This document shows positions 17,295-25,753 of a stretch of 64,000 nt of DNA, one piece after another. Position numbers and translations under genes: made by a program. Origin of the DNA: Methylobacterium sp. J-068 (GTDB lineage: Bacteria; Pseudomonadota; Alphaproteobacteria; Rhizobiales; Beijerinckiaceae); the NCBI RefSeq assembly GCF_022829445.1, contig NZ_JAKSXY010000101.1:1-64000 (forward strand), read 5' to 3'. The stretch's first letter is position 1, and the number at the start of each line of letters is the position of its first letter. The notes under the pieces are model-generated. The model worked only from the letters and a program-made list of their open reading frames with translations. It made no database searches and was not told the DNA's origin.

Positions 17295-17567
17295 TCAGCG
17301 GCGGCAGCGACCGCCTGGTCCGCGGTAGAGGCCGGGCGGACAACCGCGTGGTGCGCCGGTGATGGCCCGCCGCATGGCGCCGCGCGGTCCGCGGTTCAGG
17401 CGGCAGCCCCCGAACGGGCCGCGATGGGCGCCGAAGCCGCACCCTGCGCGAACCTGGACGATTGGGGCGTCGATGCCGATGCCGCCGGCCGGCATGGGAA
17501 GGGCCTGGGCCCCGCCTGCCATCAGCAGCGTCGCGAACCCGCCGACGATAAGACCTGTGAGCTTCAT
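17295..17567 (-). CDS. Small exported GCG_CRPN-type protein
   Basis: A 90-residue protein with a signal peptide (LTGLIVGGFATLLMAGGAQA) and the sequence AGCGFGAHRGPFGGCRLN, matching the GCG_CRPN prefix found in alphaproteobacterial secreted proteins, here with CRLN for CRPN. The rest is Arg/Gly/Pro-rich with two more Cys (GCPPGLYRGPGGRC). Four Cys could form disulfides in the periplasm. ATG 17567 begins the signal peptide; longer frames add unrelated sequence. A second protein of this kind lies at 18121. Function unknown for the family. Confidence 0.75.
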   Translation of the reverse strand: MKLTGLIVGGFATLLMAGGAQALPMPAGGIGIDAPIVQVRAGCGFGAHRGPFGGCRLNRGPRGAMRRAITGAPRGCPPGLYRGPGGRCRR

Positions 17568-17653
17568 TCTGATTCTTTCGTTCTGGTAGGCGCGGCATAC
17601 GGACCGTGCCCTGGGGGAAATCGCTATCCGAACCCCGATCCCTGGCGTTCGGT

Positions 17654-18049
17654 TCACTTGGCGCGGCAGGGTCGCTCCGCGCGGACGACGCGACCGTCGT
17701 GGTCGGCGTCGAGCCGTGCGAACCGCTTGCTGGACGTGGCGTCGATCTCATCGGCGGTGAGGAAGCCGTCGCCGTCAGCGTCGATGGCCCGGAACCGCCC
17801 GGCAGGGTCGTAGGGCCCCTTGCCGGGACGGGCGTCCCACCAAGCCGCCCATTCCGCCCTGCTGACGCGCCCGTCATGGTCGGCGTCGGCCCTCATGATC
17901 CGGGCGCGGTTCCGCGAATGGAACGTCGCGAGGTCGACGCCCGCGGCTCCCGCACCCTTCGGCGGGTCGGTGCCGGCGGGCGCCTGGGCGGATGCGGACG
18001 TGACCGCCAGGAGCGTGCACAGAGTCAGGTAGGCGATAGCCTTTGTCAT
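17654..18049 (-). CDS. Exported EF-hand calcium-binding protein
   Basis: A 131-residue protein with a signal peptide (cleavage near ASAQA) and three EF-hand loops, at residues 55-66, 90-101 and 114-125, all with D-A-D-x-D-G and Glu at position 12. A Trp-rich segment separates the first two. The loops have Ala, not Pro, at position 2 and lack the Asp at position 9, so this is an ordinary EF-hand protein, unlike the lanmodulin-type gene at 62034. ATG 18049 has AGAGGTG upstream. It sits between two GCG_CRPN-type genes on the same strand, perhaps in one operon. Confidence 0.85.
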   Translation of the reverse strand: MTKAIAYLTLCTLLAVTSASAQAPAGTDPPKGAGAAGVDLATFHSRNRARIMRADADHDGRVSRAEWAAWWDARPGKGPYDPAGRFRAIDADGDGFLTADEIDATSSKRFARLDADHDGRVVRAERPCRAK

Positions 18050-18120
18050 GATCGCACCTCTCGCATCACCGGGTCGTCCAGCGACCGCACTGGATGGCAG
18101 GGTCCCAAGCCTCGACAGGG

Positions 18121-18453
18121 TCACCAACGGTGATGCCAGCCGTGGTGGCCCCATCCGCGATGGCCCCAGCCGACATGCCGGTAGCCGCCCCAGCGATGCC
18201 AGCGCGGACCGCCCCAGCCGAACCGCCGCGGTCCGTAGAATGCGGGCCGGAAGGCGTAAGGCCGGTAGAACACCCGCGGTCCGAGGTTGGGACGGCAGTA
18301 GCCGTAGAACCCGCGGTGGCCCCCGAGGCCGCAGCCGTCGCGGGCCTCGACCGTGCCGGCGGTGGCCAGCGGCGCCGCCAGGCCGGCCGCCAGCAGGGCC
18401 GCGGGCAGAAGCCGCCTCAACAGGGTCGGCGCGCGTACCGCTTCCTTCGTCAT
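18121..18453 (-). CDS. GCG_CRPN-type exported protein with Gly/Trp/His/Tyr-rich tail
   Basis: A 110-residue protein. After a signal peptide (ending near EARA or TVEA) comes the prefix DGCGLGGHRGFYGYCRPN, an exact GCG_CRPN-type motif, then a repetitive tail of Gly, Arg, Tyr, Phe and finally HRGWGHHGWHH-type His/Trp repeats. The His-rich end might bind metal, but this is inference. It is 71 bp upstream of the EF-hand gene on the same strand and divergent from the OmpR-type regulator gene at 18644, which could control it. Confidence 0.8.
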   Translation of the reverse strand: MTKEAVRAPTLLRRLLPAALLAAGLAAPLATAGTVEARDGCGLGGHRGFYGYCRPNLGPRVFYRPYAFRPAFYGPRRFGWGGPRWHRWGGYRHVGWGHRGWGHHGWHHRW

Positions 18454-18643
18454 CGCTTCGTCTCCCGATGCGGTGTTTCGACTGCCCGCACCTTGCCGCC
18501 GGCCTGTCGCAGGAATTTGCCGGGAAACCCCGTTTTTGTCGCGAGCCGTCGCGGGTTCGAAGGTCCCGATACATTTCGCGACAGAATCCCCCGGGGAGGC
18601 GGACGCCGCCGCGCGTTAGGGCCCAGTACGAAAGGTTCGGGAC

Positions 18644-19363
18644 ATGGACGACGCACACATCATGGTGGTCGATGACCATCGCGACATCCGCGATCCGCTC
18701 GCGGCCTACCTCAAGCGGCACGAGTTCCGGGTGACCGTCGCCGCGGACGCGGCGGCCGCTCGCATCGTCCTGGCGCGAAGCACCATCGACCTGGTCCTCC
18801 TCGACGTGATGATGCCGGGCGAGGACGGGCTGTCGCTGTGCCGCCATATCCGGGAGGCCTACGACACGCCCGTGATCCTGTTGACCGCCTTGGCTGAGGG
18901 GACCGACCGGATCGTCGGCCTGGAGATTGGGGCGGACGACTACGTCACGAAGCCGTTCGAGCCGCGCGAGCTCCTCGCCCGCATTAAGAACCTCATCCGG
19001 CGCACGCGTGCGCTTCCCCGCACCCGGGAAGGGGCGGACGGGCGCAGGCTGGCGTTCGACCGTTGGACGCTGGACACCGACCGGCGCGAGCTCGTCGATG
19101 ACGCTGGCACCCCGGTGACGCTCAGCACTGCGGAGTTCCGACTGCTCTCGGCGCTGACCCGGCATCCGAGGGTCGTGCTGTCCCGCAATCAACTCCTCGA
19201 CCTGACCAGCGGCCGGACCGTCGACGCCTTCGACCGAAGCATCGACAACCAGGTAAGCCGGCTCCGGCGAAAGCTGGAGCGCGATCCGGCCAACCCGGGG
19301 CTCCTCAAGACCGTGTGGGGTGGCGGCTACGTCCTGGCGGCCGAGGTGAGGACGGTGCCGTGA
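18644..19363 (+). CDS. OmpR-family response regulator
   Basis: A 239-residue two-component regulator. The receiver domain has the acidic pair Asp10/Asp11, the phospho-acceptor Asp54 in LVLLDVMMPGEDG, Thr/Ser in LLTAL and the conserved Lys in YVTKPF. A winged-helix DNA-binding domain follows from about residue 140 (LSTAEFRLLSAL, VDAFDRSIDNQVSRLRRKLE, VWGGGYVL). The histidine kinase starts inside its stop codon, so the two are coupled. The divergent neighbour is a GCG_CRPN-type exported protein gene, a possible target. Confidence 0.93.
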   Translation: MDDAHIMVVDDHRDIRDPLAAYLKRHEFRVTVAADAAAARIVLARSTIDLVLLDVMMPGEDGLSLCRHIREAYDTPVILLTALAEGTDRIVGLEIGADDYVTKPFEPRELLARIKNLIRRTRALPRTREGADGRRLAFDRWTLDTDRRELVDDAGTPVTLSTAEFRLLSALTRHPRVVLSRNQLLDLTSGRTVDAFDRSIDNQVSRLRRKLERDPANPGLLKTVWGGGYVLAAEVRTVP

Positions 19364-20700
19364 GGCTGGTGCCGCACTCGCTCGGCGGCAGGCTGGCGCT
19401 GCTGCTCGTGCTCGCCGTTGTCGGCGCCCAGGCGGTGGCCTTCGCGATGTTCGCCCACGAGTCCTCGCGGGTCGGTCGAGCGGCGGCCCGGACCCAGGTG
19501 GTCGACCGCATCGCCACGCTGGTACGCCTGCTCGACGCGGTCCAGCCCGACGCCGTCCCGAGCGTCGTCAATGCCTACGGCTCCCCCCGCCACAGCTTCA
19601 CCATCGATGCCGGGAGCCTCGTGCCGGAGGGCGCGATGGGCGTCGACGAGGCGCGACTCGCGCGGCGGATCGACCGTCGCATGAAGGATGACGCGAGCCA
19701 GGCGCGGATCGCGCTCGTCGAGCGGGACATCGGGGAGGACGCCCCCCGGGGCCGCCTATCCGACAGGCCCCAGGCATTGCGGGTCTCCGTCCGGCTCGAC
19801 GACGGACGCTGGCTCAACGCCGAGGCCCCGCTTGCGCTGCGGACGCCGCCGTGGATGCGCATCGCACTCATCCAGGTCCTGGCGAGCGTAGTCGCGGTGC
19901 TCGCGGTCGTCGCCATCGCGAGGCGAGGGATCGTAGGTCCGGTGGCGGACCTCGCCAAGGCTGCGGAAATGGCCGGGCGGGGCGCAGCGTTCGAACCGTT
20001 GCCGGAGCGAGGCCCGAGCGAGTTGCGGACCATGACGGCGGCGTTCAACCTGATGCAGGAGCGCTCGGGGGCCTTCGTCGCCGACCGCACCCGGATGCTG
20101 GCCGCCATCAGCCATGATCTGCGCACCCCCATCGCCTCGCTCTGGCTCCGGGCGGAGATGGTCGAGGACGACGAATTGCGAAGCTCGATGGTGCGTACGA
20201 TCTCGGACATGGGGCGAATGGTCGACGCGACCCTGGCGTTCGCCCGGGACGATGCGCTCGCCCAGGACAGCGGCCCGCTGGATCTCGCCGAGATGGTCCG
20301 GGCGCTGGTGGACGACCACACGGTCCTGGGGCGGGACGTCACCGCCGCGTCGCCGGCCGATGCGCAGTTCCACGGCCGGCCGGTGGCGCTGCGTCGGGCC
20401 CTCGACAACCTCGTCGAGAACGCCGTCCGGTACGGCGCCAGGGCGCGGATCACCCTTGAGCGGGGCGGTGACGGCATCCGCATCCTTGTCGACGACGACG
20501 GGCCAGGTATGCCCCCCGACAGGATCGAGGAGATGTTCGCGCCTTTCGCGCGGCTGGAGGGCTCGCGGAACGCGGAAACGGGAGGGACTGGTCTCGGCCT
20601 CGCCATCGCACGGTCGGCGATCCGCGCGCATGGGGGCGACGTGACGCTGTCCAACCGCGCCGGCGGCGGCCTGCAGGCCGAGGTAAGCCTACCAGCGTGA
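19360..20700 (+). CDS. Sensor histidine kinase (HAMP, HisKA, HATPase)
   Basis: A 446-residue partner of the preceding regulator. Transmembrane segments at about residues 10-32 and 167-187 flank a periplasmic sensor of about 135 residues that has no recognised fold. HAMP follows, then the H-box AAISHDLRTPIAS with His252, and the ATPase domain with N-box DNLVENAVRYG (Asn354), DDDGPGMPPDRI and GGTGLGLAIARSAIRAHGG. Start is taken as GTG 19360 overlapping the regulator stop (GTGA); an upstream ATG at 19315 would overlap the regulator by 48 bases. The last 12 bases overlap the convergent cupin gene. Confidence 0.92.
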   Translation: MRLVPHSLGGRLALLLVLAVVGAQAVAFAMFAHESSRVGRAAARTQVVDRIATLVRLLDAVQPDAVPSVVNAYGSPRHSFTIDAGSLVPEGAMGVDEARLARRIDRRMKDDASQARIALVERDIGEDAPRGRLSDRPQALRVSVRLDDGRWLNAEAPLALRTPPWMRIALIQVLASVVAVLAVVAIARRGIVGPVADLAKAAEMAGRGAAFEPLPERGPSELRTMTAAFNLMQERSGAFVADRTRMLAAISHDLRTPIASLWLRAEMVEDDELRSSMVRTISDMGRMVDATLAFARDDALAQDSGPLDLAEMVRALVDDHTVLGRDVTAASPADAQFHGRPVALRRALDNLVENAVRYGARARITLERGGDGIRILVDDDGPGMPPDRIEEMFAPFARLEGSRNAETGGTGLGLAIARSAIRAHGGDVTLSNRAGGGLQAEVSLPA

Positions 20701-21216
20701 TGGCCGGATGCCGAGGATGTCTTCCGCATCCCCGGCGTCGCGGGAACACGCGGCCCTGGCGGTGACCTTCTCGAAGGTGCCCGTCGCGATCTGGTTTTCG
20801 AGCTGCGCCTTGAAGTCCGCGATGCCGAGGACCTGGACGGGATTGCCCGCCTCGTCGAGGAACTCGTACAGCGCGTCCTCGATGTTGCGGTTGCTGAAGA
20901 ACACGATGGCGTCCTCGTCCTCACCACCCTCCATGTGGGGGTCGCCGTTCGCGACGCCCGAGACGTAGCTGCCCGTCGGACGGGTTTCCTTCAGGGTCCC
21001 GTCCTCGCGGTAGAACCTAAGCTCGCCCTGCATCACGAGCGTCACGTAGGGACTCTTGTGCCGGTGCAGCATCACCTTCTGGTTCGCCGAGAACTTGAAG
21101 ACGACGTCGACAATGCGGCTCTCCTCGTCGACCTTGTAGACGAAGAAGGCGATGTGCGGCAGCCAGTCGAGCTTCCGCCAGGTGATGTTGCTCTCGTCGA
21201 ACATGGGCTTCGGCAT
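20689..21216 (-). CDS. Cupin-domain protein
   Basis: A 175-residue cupin. The first cupin motif is LHRHKSPYVTLVMQGELRFY near residue 50-70 and the second is around GVANGDPHMEGGEDEDAIVFF, with HxH and a downstream His as likely metal ligands. The pattern resembles cupins of the 2,4'-dihydroxyacetophenone dioxygenase/ChrR-like group, but the reaction cannot be assigned. The C-terminal 20 residues (SRDAGDAEDILGIRPSRW) run past the histidine-kinase stop codon on the opposite strand, giving a 12 bp convergent overlap. Start ATG 21216 begins the conserved region. Confidence 0.78.
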   Translation of the reverse strand: MPKPMFDESNITWRKLDWLPHIAFFVYKVDEESRIVDVVFKFSANQKVMLHRHKSPYVTLVMQGELRFYREDGTLKETRPTGSYVSGVANGDPHMEGGEDEDAIVFFSNRNIEDALYEFLDEAGNPVQVLGIADFKAQLENQIATGTFEKVTARAACSRDAGDAEDILGIRPSRW

Positions 21217-21381
21217 TCCGTTATCTTCCGTTGCCCCCTCCAGCCGCTCTCGGGCGACGCACGGCTTTCCGCCGCGTCGGATGGTTCAGGCAGAGGGCAA
21301 CGCCCCGCACGACGGATCGATGCGGCGGAGCCTAGCGACCGAGCGAACTCTCCTCATGAGGTCATCGGAAGAGGCCGACGG

Positions 21382-21756
21382 TCAGACCGCGTGCTCGATG
21401 GCATCCACGACCTGGTCGGCGCTGTAGGGCTTGGACACGAACAGGCCGTGGTCCGGGATATCCTGCTGGGAGAACCGACGACGTCCCGAGGTCACGACGA
21501 GGCGGATGTCGGGCCATGCCTCGTGCACGCGTCCGGCCAGTGTCACCCCGCACATGGAGCCAGGCATGTCGACGTCGGTGAAGAGCGCGCCGATGTCCGA
21601 CCGTTCGTGCAGGATGAACCACGCCTCGTCGGCGTGGCGGGCCTCGATAATCGTGAAGCCCACATCCTCCAGCATCTCGACCGCGCAGAGGCGCACGAGG
21701 TCGTCATCCTCGACGACGAGGACGGCCGATGCTTCCATGGAACGCTTCGTCGCCAT
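21382..21756 (-). CDS. Single-domain response regulator (CheY-like receiver)
   Basis: A 124-residue receiver domain without an output domain. The acidic pocket VVEDDD, the phospho-acceptor Asp61 in LFTDVDMPG, Ser in VVTSG and Lys in VSKPY are all present. The start could be 21756, 21738 or the far upstream 21807; 21756 gives the natural N-terminus. Stand-alone receivers of this type are common in Rhizobiales and are often phosphorylated by orphan kinases. No kinase gene is adjacent; the one at 19360 already has its own regulator. Confidence 0.83.
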   Translation of the reverse strand: MATKRSMEASAVLVVEDDDLVRLCAVEMLEDVGFTIIEARHADEAWFILHERSDIGALFTDVDMPGSMCGVTLAGRVHEAWPDIRLVVTSGRRRFSQQDIPDHGLFVSKPYSADQVVDAIEHAV

Positions 21757-22198
21757 CGTCTCGAAACACAGGTTGAGACGAATGGTTGCCGACCAGGATC
21801 GCAGCATCCTCGCTATCCTGGACCGAGGGACCCGCGACCACGCTGCCCGGGCGACCGATCAACGGGCTCGACGTCTACCTGGAACCCACGGCCACTCTCG
21901 ATATCTTGAGGGCATCGGCAGGGTGCCCCAGGCCTGCACGTGCTCCTCCGCTTTCCCTCGACCCATGTTCGGCCTGCAGCTCGGAGGTTCTCCCGGGGAT
22001 ATTCACTGAGCAGAGGAACGGCTTTTCCTTTGTTGCAGTCATCGAAAAGCAGTTGGGCGGTGCTAGGTTGGTCCCACCCAGACAACGGGCTGCAGAACAA
22101 CGTCCGCTTACAGGCAAGCGCTGAAACGCGATGAGCGGCCGTGTTGGGTCGGATGCGGAACGTCCGCTTCGGTCGAAAAGCTTAGCTCTCCTCGCCAC
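21757..22198. other. Gap with dispersed repeat
   Basis: About 440 bases between the receiver gene and the LysR gene. It contains a copy of the dispersed repeat (22099-22158) and a second partial element starting at 22159. No coding frame is convincing. Confidence 0.5.
22099..22158 (+). repeat. Dispersed intergenic repeat, copy 2
   Basis: AACGTCCGCTT at the start and GTTGGGTCGG-ATGCGG from 22143, the same 44-base spacing as copy 1 at 7040. Another AACGTCCGCTT follows at 22159, so the unit may be partly tandem. Confidence 0.6.
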
Positions 22199-23158
22199 CT
22201 ACCTAGAACGTTTCAGAAGAGCAGAATGTGATAGGCCCCCGCCGCCGTTCGACGGTCGGCCCTCCCAGTGCCGCCTGATGGCGTCAGCCAGGAGCCTCAG
22301 CCCGGTCGGGACCTGTTGGCGGCCCGAGTAGTACAGGAAGAAGCCGGGACCGTCCGAACACCAGTCCGGCAGGACGATCTCAAGCCGCCCCTCCGCGACG
22401 TGGTCGGCGACCCGCGCCTCCAGGCAGTAGAACAGACCGAATCCCGCCAGCGCCGCCTCGACCGAGACGTTGGTCTCGTTCGCCACCATTGTGCCGGGCA
22501 CGTCGAGGGCCCGATAATCACCGTCCCTGTCGAACTCCCACCGGTAGACCTCGCCGGTGCCCAGGCGGATGCGCACGCAGGAATGCCGCATCAGGTCCTC
22601 GGGCACCTCGGGCCGTCCGCGGGCCTGCAGGTAGCCGGGCGAGCCCACGACCACCCAGCGCAGGTCAGGGGTGAGCCGCTGCGCGATCATCTCCTCGGGC
22701 ACGGTGCCGCCATAGCGGATGCCCGCGTCGAAGCCCGAGGCCACGACGTCGATGACCCGGTCGTCGACGTCGACCTCGACCTCCAGGCCCGGGAACTCCA
22801 GCAGGAGCCGGGGCAGGACCGGATCGATCAGCAGGCGGGCGGCATCGCGCGGCACGCTGAGGCGAACCCGGCCCGCGGGCGTCTCGCGGAACCGGTTCAG
22901 CCCGTCGAGGGCTTCGCCAATGCGCCGGAAGCCCTGGTCGAGTTCCTCGAAGAGGGCGAGGCCCGCCGCCGTGGGCACGACCGACCGGCTCGTACGGTTC
23001 AGCAGGCGCACGCCAAGCCGGTTCTCAAGGCCCTTCATGGTGTGGCTCAGGGCCGACGCGGTCAGGCCGAGCTCGGCCGCCGACTTGCGGAAGCTCCGGT
23101 TCCTGGCGATGGCCATGAAGACGTTGAGGTCGACGAGGTCCGCCTTCGTGAAGGCCAC
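22199..23158 (-). CDS. LysR family transcriptional regulator
   Basis: A 319-residue LysR-type regulator. The N-terminal winged helix (DLNVFMAIARNRSFRKSAAELGLTASALSHTMKGLE) and the substrate-binding domain (LLIDPVLPRLLLEFPGLEVEV, GFDAGIRYGGTVPEEMIAQRL) are intact. It is closely similar in layout to the LysR protein at 27765; blocks such as FDAGIRxGGxVPEEMIA are shared. Its gene is next to an SDR gene on the same strand, and the upstream region is about 110 bp. Effector unknown. Confidence 0.9.
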   Translation of the reverse strand: MAFTKADLVDLNVFMAIARNRSFRKSAAELGLTASALSHTMKGLENRLGVRLLNRTSRSVVPTAAGLALFEELDQGFRRIGEALDGLNRFRETPAGRVRLSVPRDAARLLIDPVLPRLLLEFPGLEVEVDVDDRVIDVVASGFDAGIRYGGTVPEEMIAQRLTPDLRWVVVGSPGYLQARGRPEVPEDLMRHSCVRIRLGTGEVYRWEFDRDGDYRALDVPGTMVANETNVSVEAALAGFGLFYCLEARVADHVAEGRLEIVLPDWCSDGPGFFLYYSGRQQVPTGLRLLADAIRRHWEGRPSNGGGGLSHSALLKRSR

Positions 23159-23268
23159 GCGCGCTGCTCCGGGGTTGCGCGACGTTCGTGCCCCCGAACG
23201 GGGTCTGGTTCAACGTTCGATCCGCCTCAGCCTCGCATGAACTGTGGGCAACGGTCCCGCGGTCGGCC

Positions 23269-24111
23269 CTAGGGAGCCGATCCGGCCTCCATCCAGCGCT
23301 CGAAGCGATCCTTCCAGTCCGGATGCCACCGCGACAGGGCGGGCCGGTTCTCGATCATGTCGTCCGCAGACCAACGGATGCGGAGCGCGTCCACCTCATG
23401 GGTGACCTCGTTGTCCGGGCAGAGGATGTAGAAGTCGCCGGCCCGGAAACGTTCGACGAAGCGCTCGACGACCTGATCGGCGGTCCAGGCCGACGCCGGC
23501 ATCTCCAATGGCCGCCCGGCCGCGTTCATGGGCGTCCAGGTGAAGCCCGGGACCAGCAGGTGGGCGGTGACCCGACCGGCGGACGCCTGCCTGAGTTCGT
23601 GCGCGAGTTGTTCCGTCAGCACCCTGATGCCGGCCTTGGCGACCGCGTAGGCCGCGTTGCCGGGCGGCGTGGTGATGCCCTCCTTCGATCCGAGGTTCAC
23701 GATGGCCGCGGATCGGTCGGCCGCCAGCATGGTCGGGACGAACAGGTGCTGGGCGGTCAGCACGCCTCCGAAGTTGACGTCGAGCTGCCGTCGCCACGCG
23801 GAGGGGTCGCCCCAAGGGCCAGCACCCGCGGTGATGCCGGCGTTGTTCATCAGCAGGTCGACCGCGCCGTATGCCTCGTAGGCGGTCCCGTGCAATCGCC
23901 GGAGGTCGTCGGGATCGGCGACGTCGCCGACCACGGTCCGTACGTCGGCATCGAGCGTGGCGGCGTGGGCGGCCAGGGCGTCACCGTCACGGTCGAACAG
24001 GCAGAGGCGCATGCCCTCGGATGCGAACCGACGCGCGGCCGCAGCCCCGATGCCAGCGGCGGCACCGGTCACCACCGCCACCCGACCGGCCGAAAGAATC
24101 GTGCTCGTCAT
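23269..24111 (-). CDS. SDR family oxidoreductase
   Basis: A 280-residue classical short-chain dehydrogenase. TGAAAGIG near residue 15, MNNAGIT, the Ser in NLGSKEG and Y-A-V-A-K form the full catalytic set. The C-terminal part (DNEVTHEVDALRIRWSADDMIENRPALSRWHPDW) is longer than in minimal SDRs and reads like the substrate-closing region seen in alcohol-dehydrogenase-type family members. NAD(P) preference: an Asp after the second strand (LFDRDGD) favours NAD. Same strand as the RibD-C reductase, 25 bp downstream of it. Confidence 0.87.
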   Translation of the reverse strand: MTSTILSAGRVAVVTGAAAGIGAAAARRFASEGMRLCLFDRDGDALAAHAATLDADVRTVVGDVADPDDLRRLHGTAYEAYGAVDLLMNNAGITAGAGPWGDPSAWRRQLDVNFGGVLTAQHLFVPTMLAADRSAAIVNLGSKEGITTPPGNAAYAVAKAGIRVLTEQLAHELRQASAGRVTAHLLVPGFTWTPMNAAGRPLEMPASAWTADQVVERFVERFRAGDFYILCPDNEVTHEVDALRIRWSADDMIENRPALSRWHPDWKDRFERWMEAGSAP

Positions 24112-24136
24112 GGTTTTCTCCCCAATGCGGTGGCGC

Positions 24137-24835
24137 TCAACGGCCGGCGACGGCGTAGCGAAGGTGGACGCCGCCGCCGCGACGGACCTCGCACGAGCTC
24201 AAGGTAAGGCTGACCGCATCGGCCAGTCCCTCGTCCCCGCCCTCGAAGATCGTCCGCCCCCCGGAACGGCCATCGATTGCCGGGAACACCACCAGGCTGA
24301 TCTCGTCGACGAGCCCGGCGCGGAGAAACGCCCCGTTCATGCCGCCCCCGCCCTCAAGCAACAGGCGCTTGATGCCGAGATCGCGGCCGAGCGTGTCCAG
24401 CATGCCGGCGAGGTCGAGGCTCGATCCGGTCGCGACCACGTAGGAGACGCCATCGGCCGCGAGCTCGGCCAGGTGCGCGTCGGGGACGTCGGGGCCGAGC
24501 GCCACCACGACGTGGTCTCCCTCGATATCGGGAGCCGTCCAATGGAGCTTGCCGTGCGGATCGACGGCGATGGCGTATCCTTCGGCCTCGCACCCTGCGA
24601 AATGGTGCGGCCTCGCAGGCTTGTCGAAGCTCGCGGGCGGGTGGGGCTCGCCGGTTGCGAACTCCTCCATGGTCACCCGGCCGGCGAGCCAGGCATCCCC
24701 TTCGAGGCTGTCGTGCACCCGCTCGTACTCGGCGACGCGTTCGTCGAAGCCGCCCTGGGGCGACCCGCTCCAGTCAGCGACCGCGAGGCGACCGTCGAGG
24801 GGGCTCATCATGTGGCAGATGACATGTGGTCTCAT
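24137..24835 (-). CDS. RibD C-terminal / dihydrofolate-reductase-like reductase
   Basis: A 232-residue protein of the RibD C-terminal reductase superfamily. Family-like blocks are the N-terminal MMSPLDGRLA, GDAWLAGRVTMEEF, and LLLEGGGGMNGAFLRAGLVDEISLVVFPAIDG, the NADPH-binding/loop core. There is no deaminase domain, and no riboflavin genes are nearby, so it is unlikely to be the riboflavin enzyme. Stand-alone members are often annotated as dihydrofolate reductase family; true substrate unknown. It belongs to the redox cluster between two LysR genes. Confidence 0.85.
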   Translation of the reverse strand: MRPHVICHMMSPLDGRLAVADWSGSPQGGFDERVAEYERVHDSLEGDAWLAGRVTMEEFATGEPHPPASFDKPARPHHFAGCEAEGYAIAVDPHGKLHWTAPDIEGDHVVVALGPDVPDAHLAELAADGVSYVVATGSSLDLAGMLDTLGRDLGIKRLLLEGGGGMNGAFLRAGLVDEISLVVFPAIDGRSGGRTIFEGGDEGLADAVSLTLSSCEVRRGGGVHLRYAVAGR

Positions 24836-24930
24836 AGGAGATCCTCGGTCGGCGATCCGCGGCGGCGGCCGGGATGCCGGCCGCCCTTGGGATCGTGGGG
24901 ATTCAAGTGGGTCCCGACGGGGACAGGGGC

Positions 24931-25740
24931 TCAGGAAAGGCCGGAACCGGGCTCGGCCCCGCCGGAATGGGCCGCGGCCTTGGCGGTGTCGGGCAGGATG
25001 TTGTTCAGCACCCGGCCGATGAACTTCGAGCCGGGCTTGCCGGCGACGACCCGGTCCTTGCCGGCCTTCATCGCCTCGTAGCCCTCGTGGGCGACCTTGG
25101 TCGGCGCGGCCTTCTCCCCGAGCCCGAGCTTGGTCGTGTCCATGCCGGCGCGATGCCAGAAGTTCGTGTCGACCTCGCCCGGCAGCAGCAGCGTGAACAC
25201 GACGCCGCTGTCCTTGACCTCCTCCTTCACCGCCTCGACGAAGGAGATCAGGAAGGCCTTGGTGCCGCCGTAGACCGCCTCGTACGGCGTCGGCATCGTG
25301 CCGGAGATGGAGGCCGTGTAGAGCAGCCGGCCCGCGCCGCGCGCCACCATGTCCGGCAGCAGCCGCTTGGTCAGGTGGACCTGGGAGACCACGTTGAGGG
25401 CGATCATCTTGAGCTCGGCCGCGAGGTCGGTGCCACCGACGAAGTAGCCACCGACGTCGACGCCGGCGTTGAGGGCCGCGGCCGCCAGGGGGCGACCCGT
25501 ATCGGCGACGGCTTGGGCTAGGGCCTCGACGCCATCGTACTCGGTGAGGTCAGCCTTCACGACGATGGCCTCGACGCCGGTCGCGCGGACCGCGTCGGCG
25601 GTCCGCTCCAGGCCGTCGTTCTGGCCGCTCGCCGTGATGATGACGTCGTGGCCGTCGGCCGCGAACAGGCGGGCGAGCTCGTAGCCGATGCCGCTGGATG
25701 CGCCGGTGACGAGCGCGAGGGGTCGATGGTCGTGGGTCAT
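24931..25740 (-). CDS. SDR family oxidoreductase
   Basis: A 269-residue classical SDR distinct from the one at 23269. TGASSGIG near residue 12, LNAGVD in place of NNAG, the Ser of TASISG and Y-G-G-T-K complete the active site. ATG 25740 is chosen: GGAG lies upstream and the family N-terminus starts there, whereas the longer frame adds a Pro/Ser-rich leader. The C-terminal tail (SGGAEPGSGLS) is unremarkable. The HAD hydrolase gene lies 13 bp upstream on the same strand. Confidence 0.88.
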   Translation of the reverse strand: MTHDHRPLALVTGASSGIGYELARLFAADGHDVIITASGQNDGLERTADAVRATGVEAIVVKADLTEYDGVEALAQAVADTGRPLAAAALNAGVDVGGYFVGGTDLAAELKMIALNVVSQVHLTKRLLPDMVARGAGRLLYTASISGTMPTPYEAVYGGTKAFLISFVEAVKEEVKDSGVVFTLLLPGEVDTNFWHRAGMDTTKLGLGEKAAPTKVAHEGYEAMKAGKDRVVAGKPGSKFIGRVLNNILPDTAKAAAHSGGAEPGSGLS

Positions 25741-25753
25741 GTCGGTCTCCGGT

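Noticed and set aside
17654..18049. Considered as a second lanmodulin
   Set aside because: Its loops lack Pro at position 2 and Asp at position 9 and the spacing between hands is not the 12 residues of lanmodulin.
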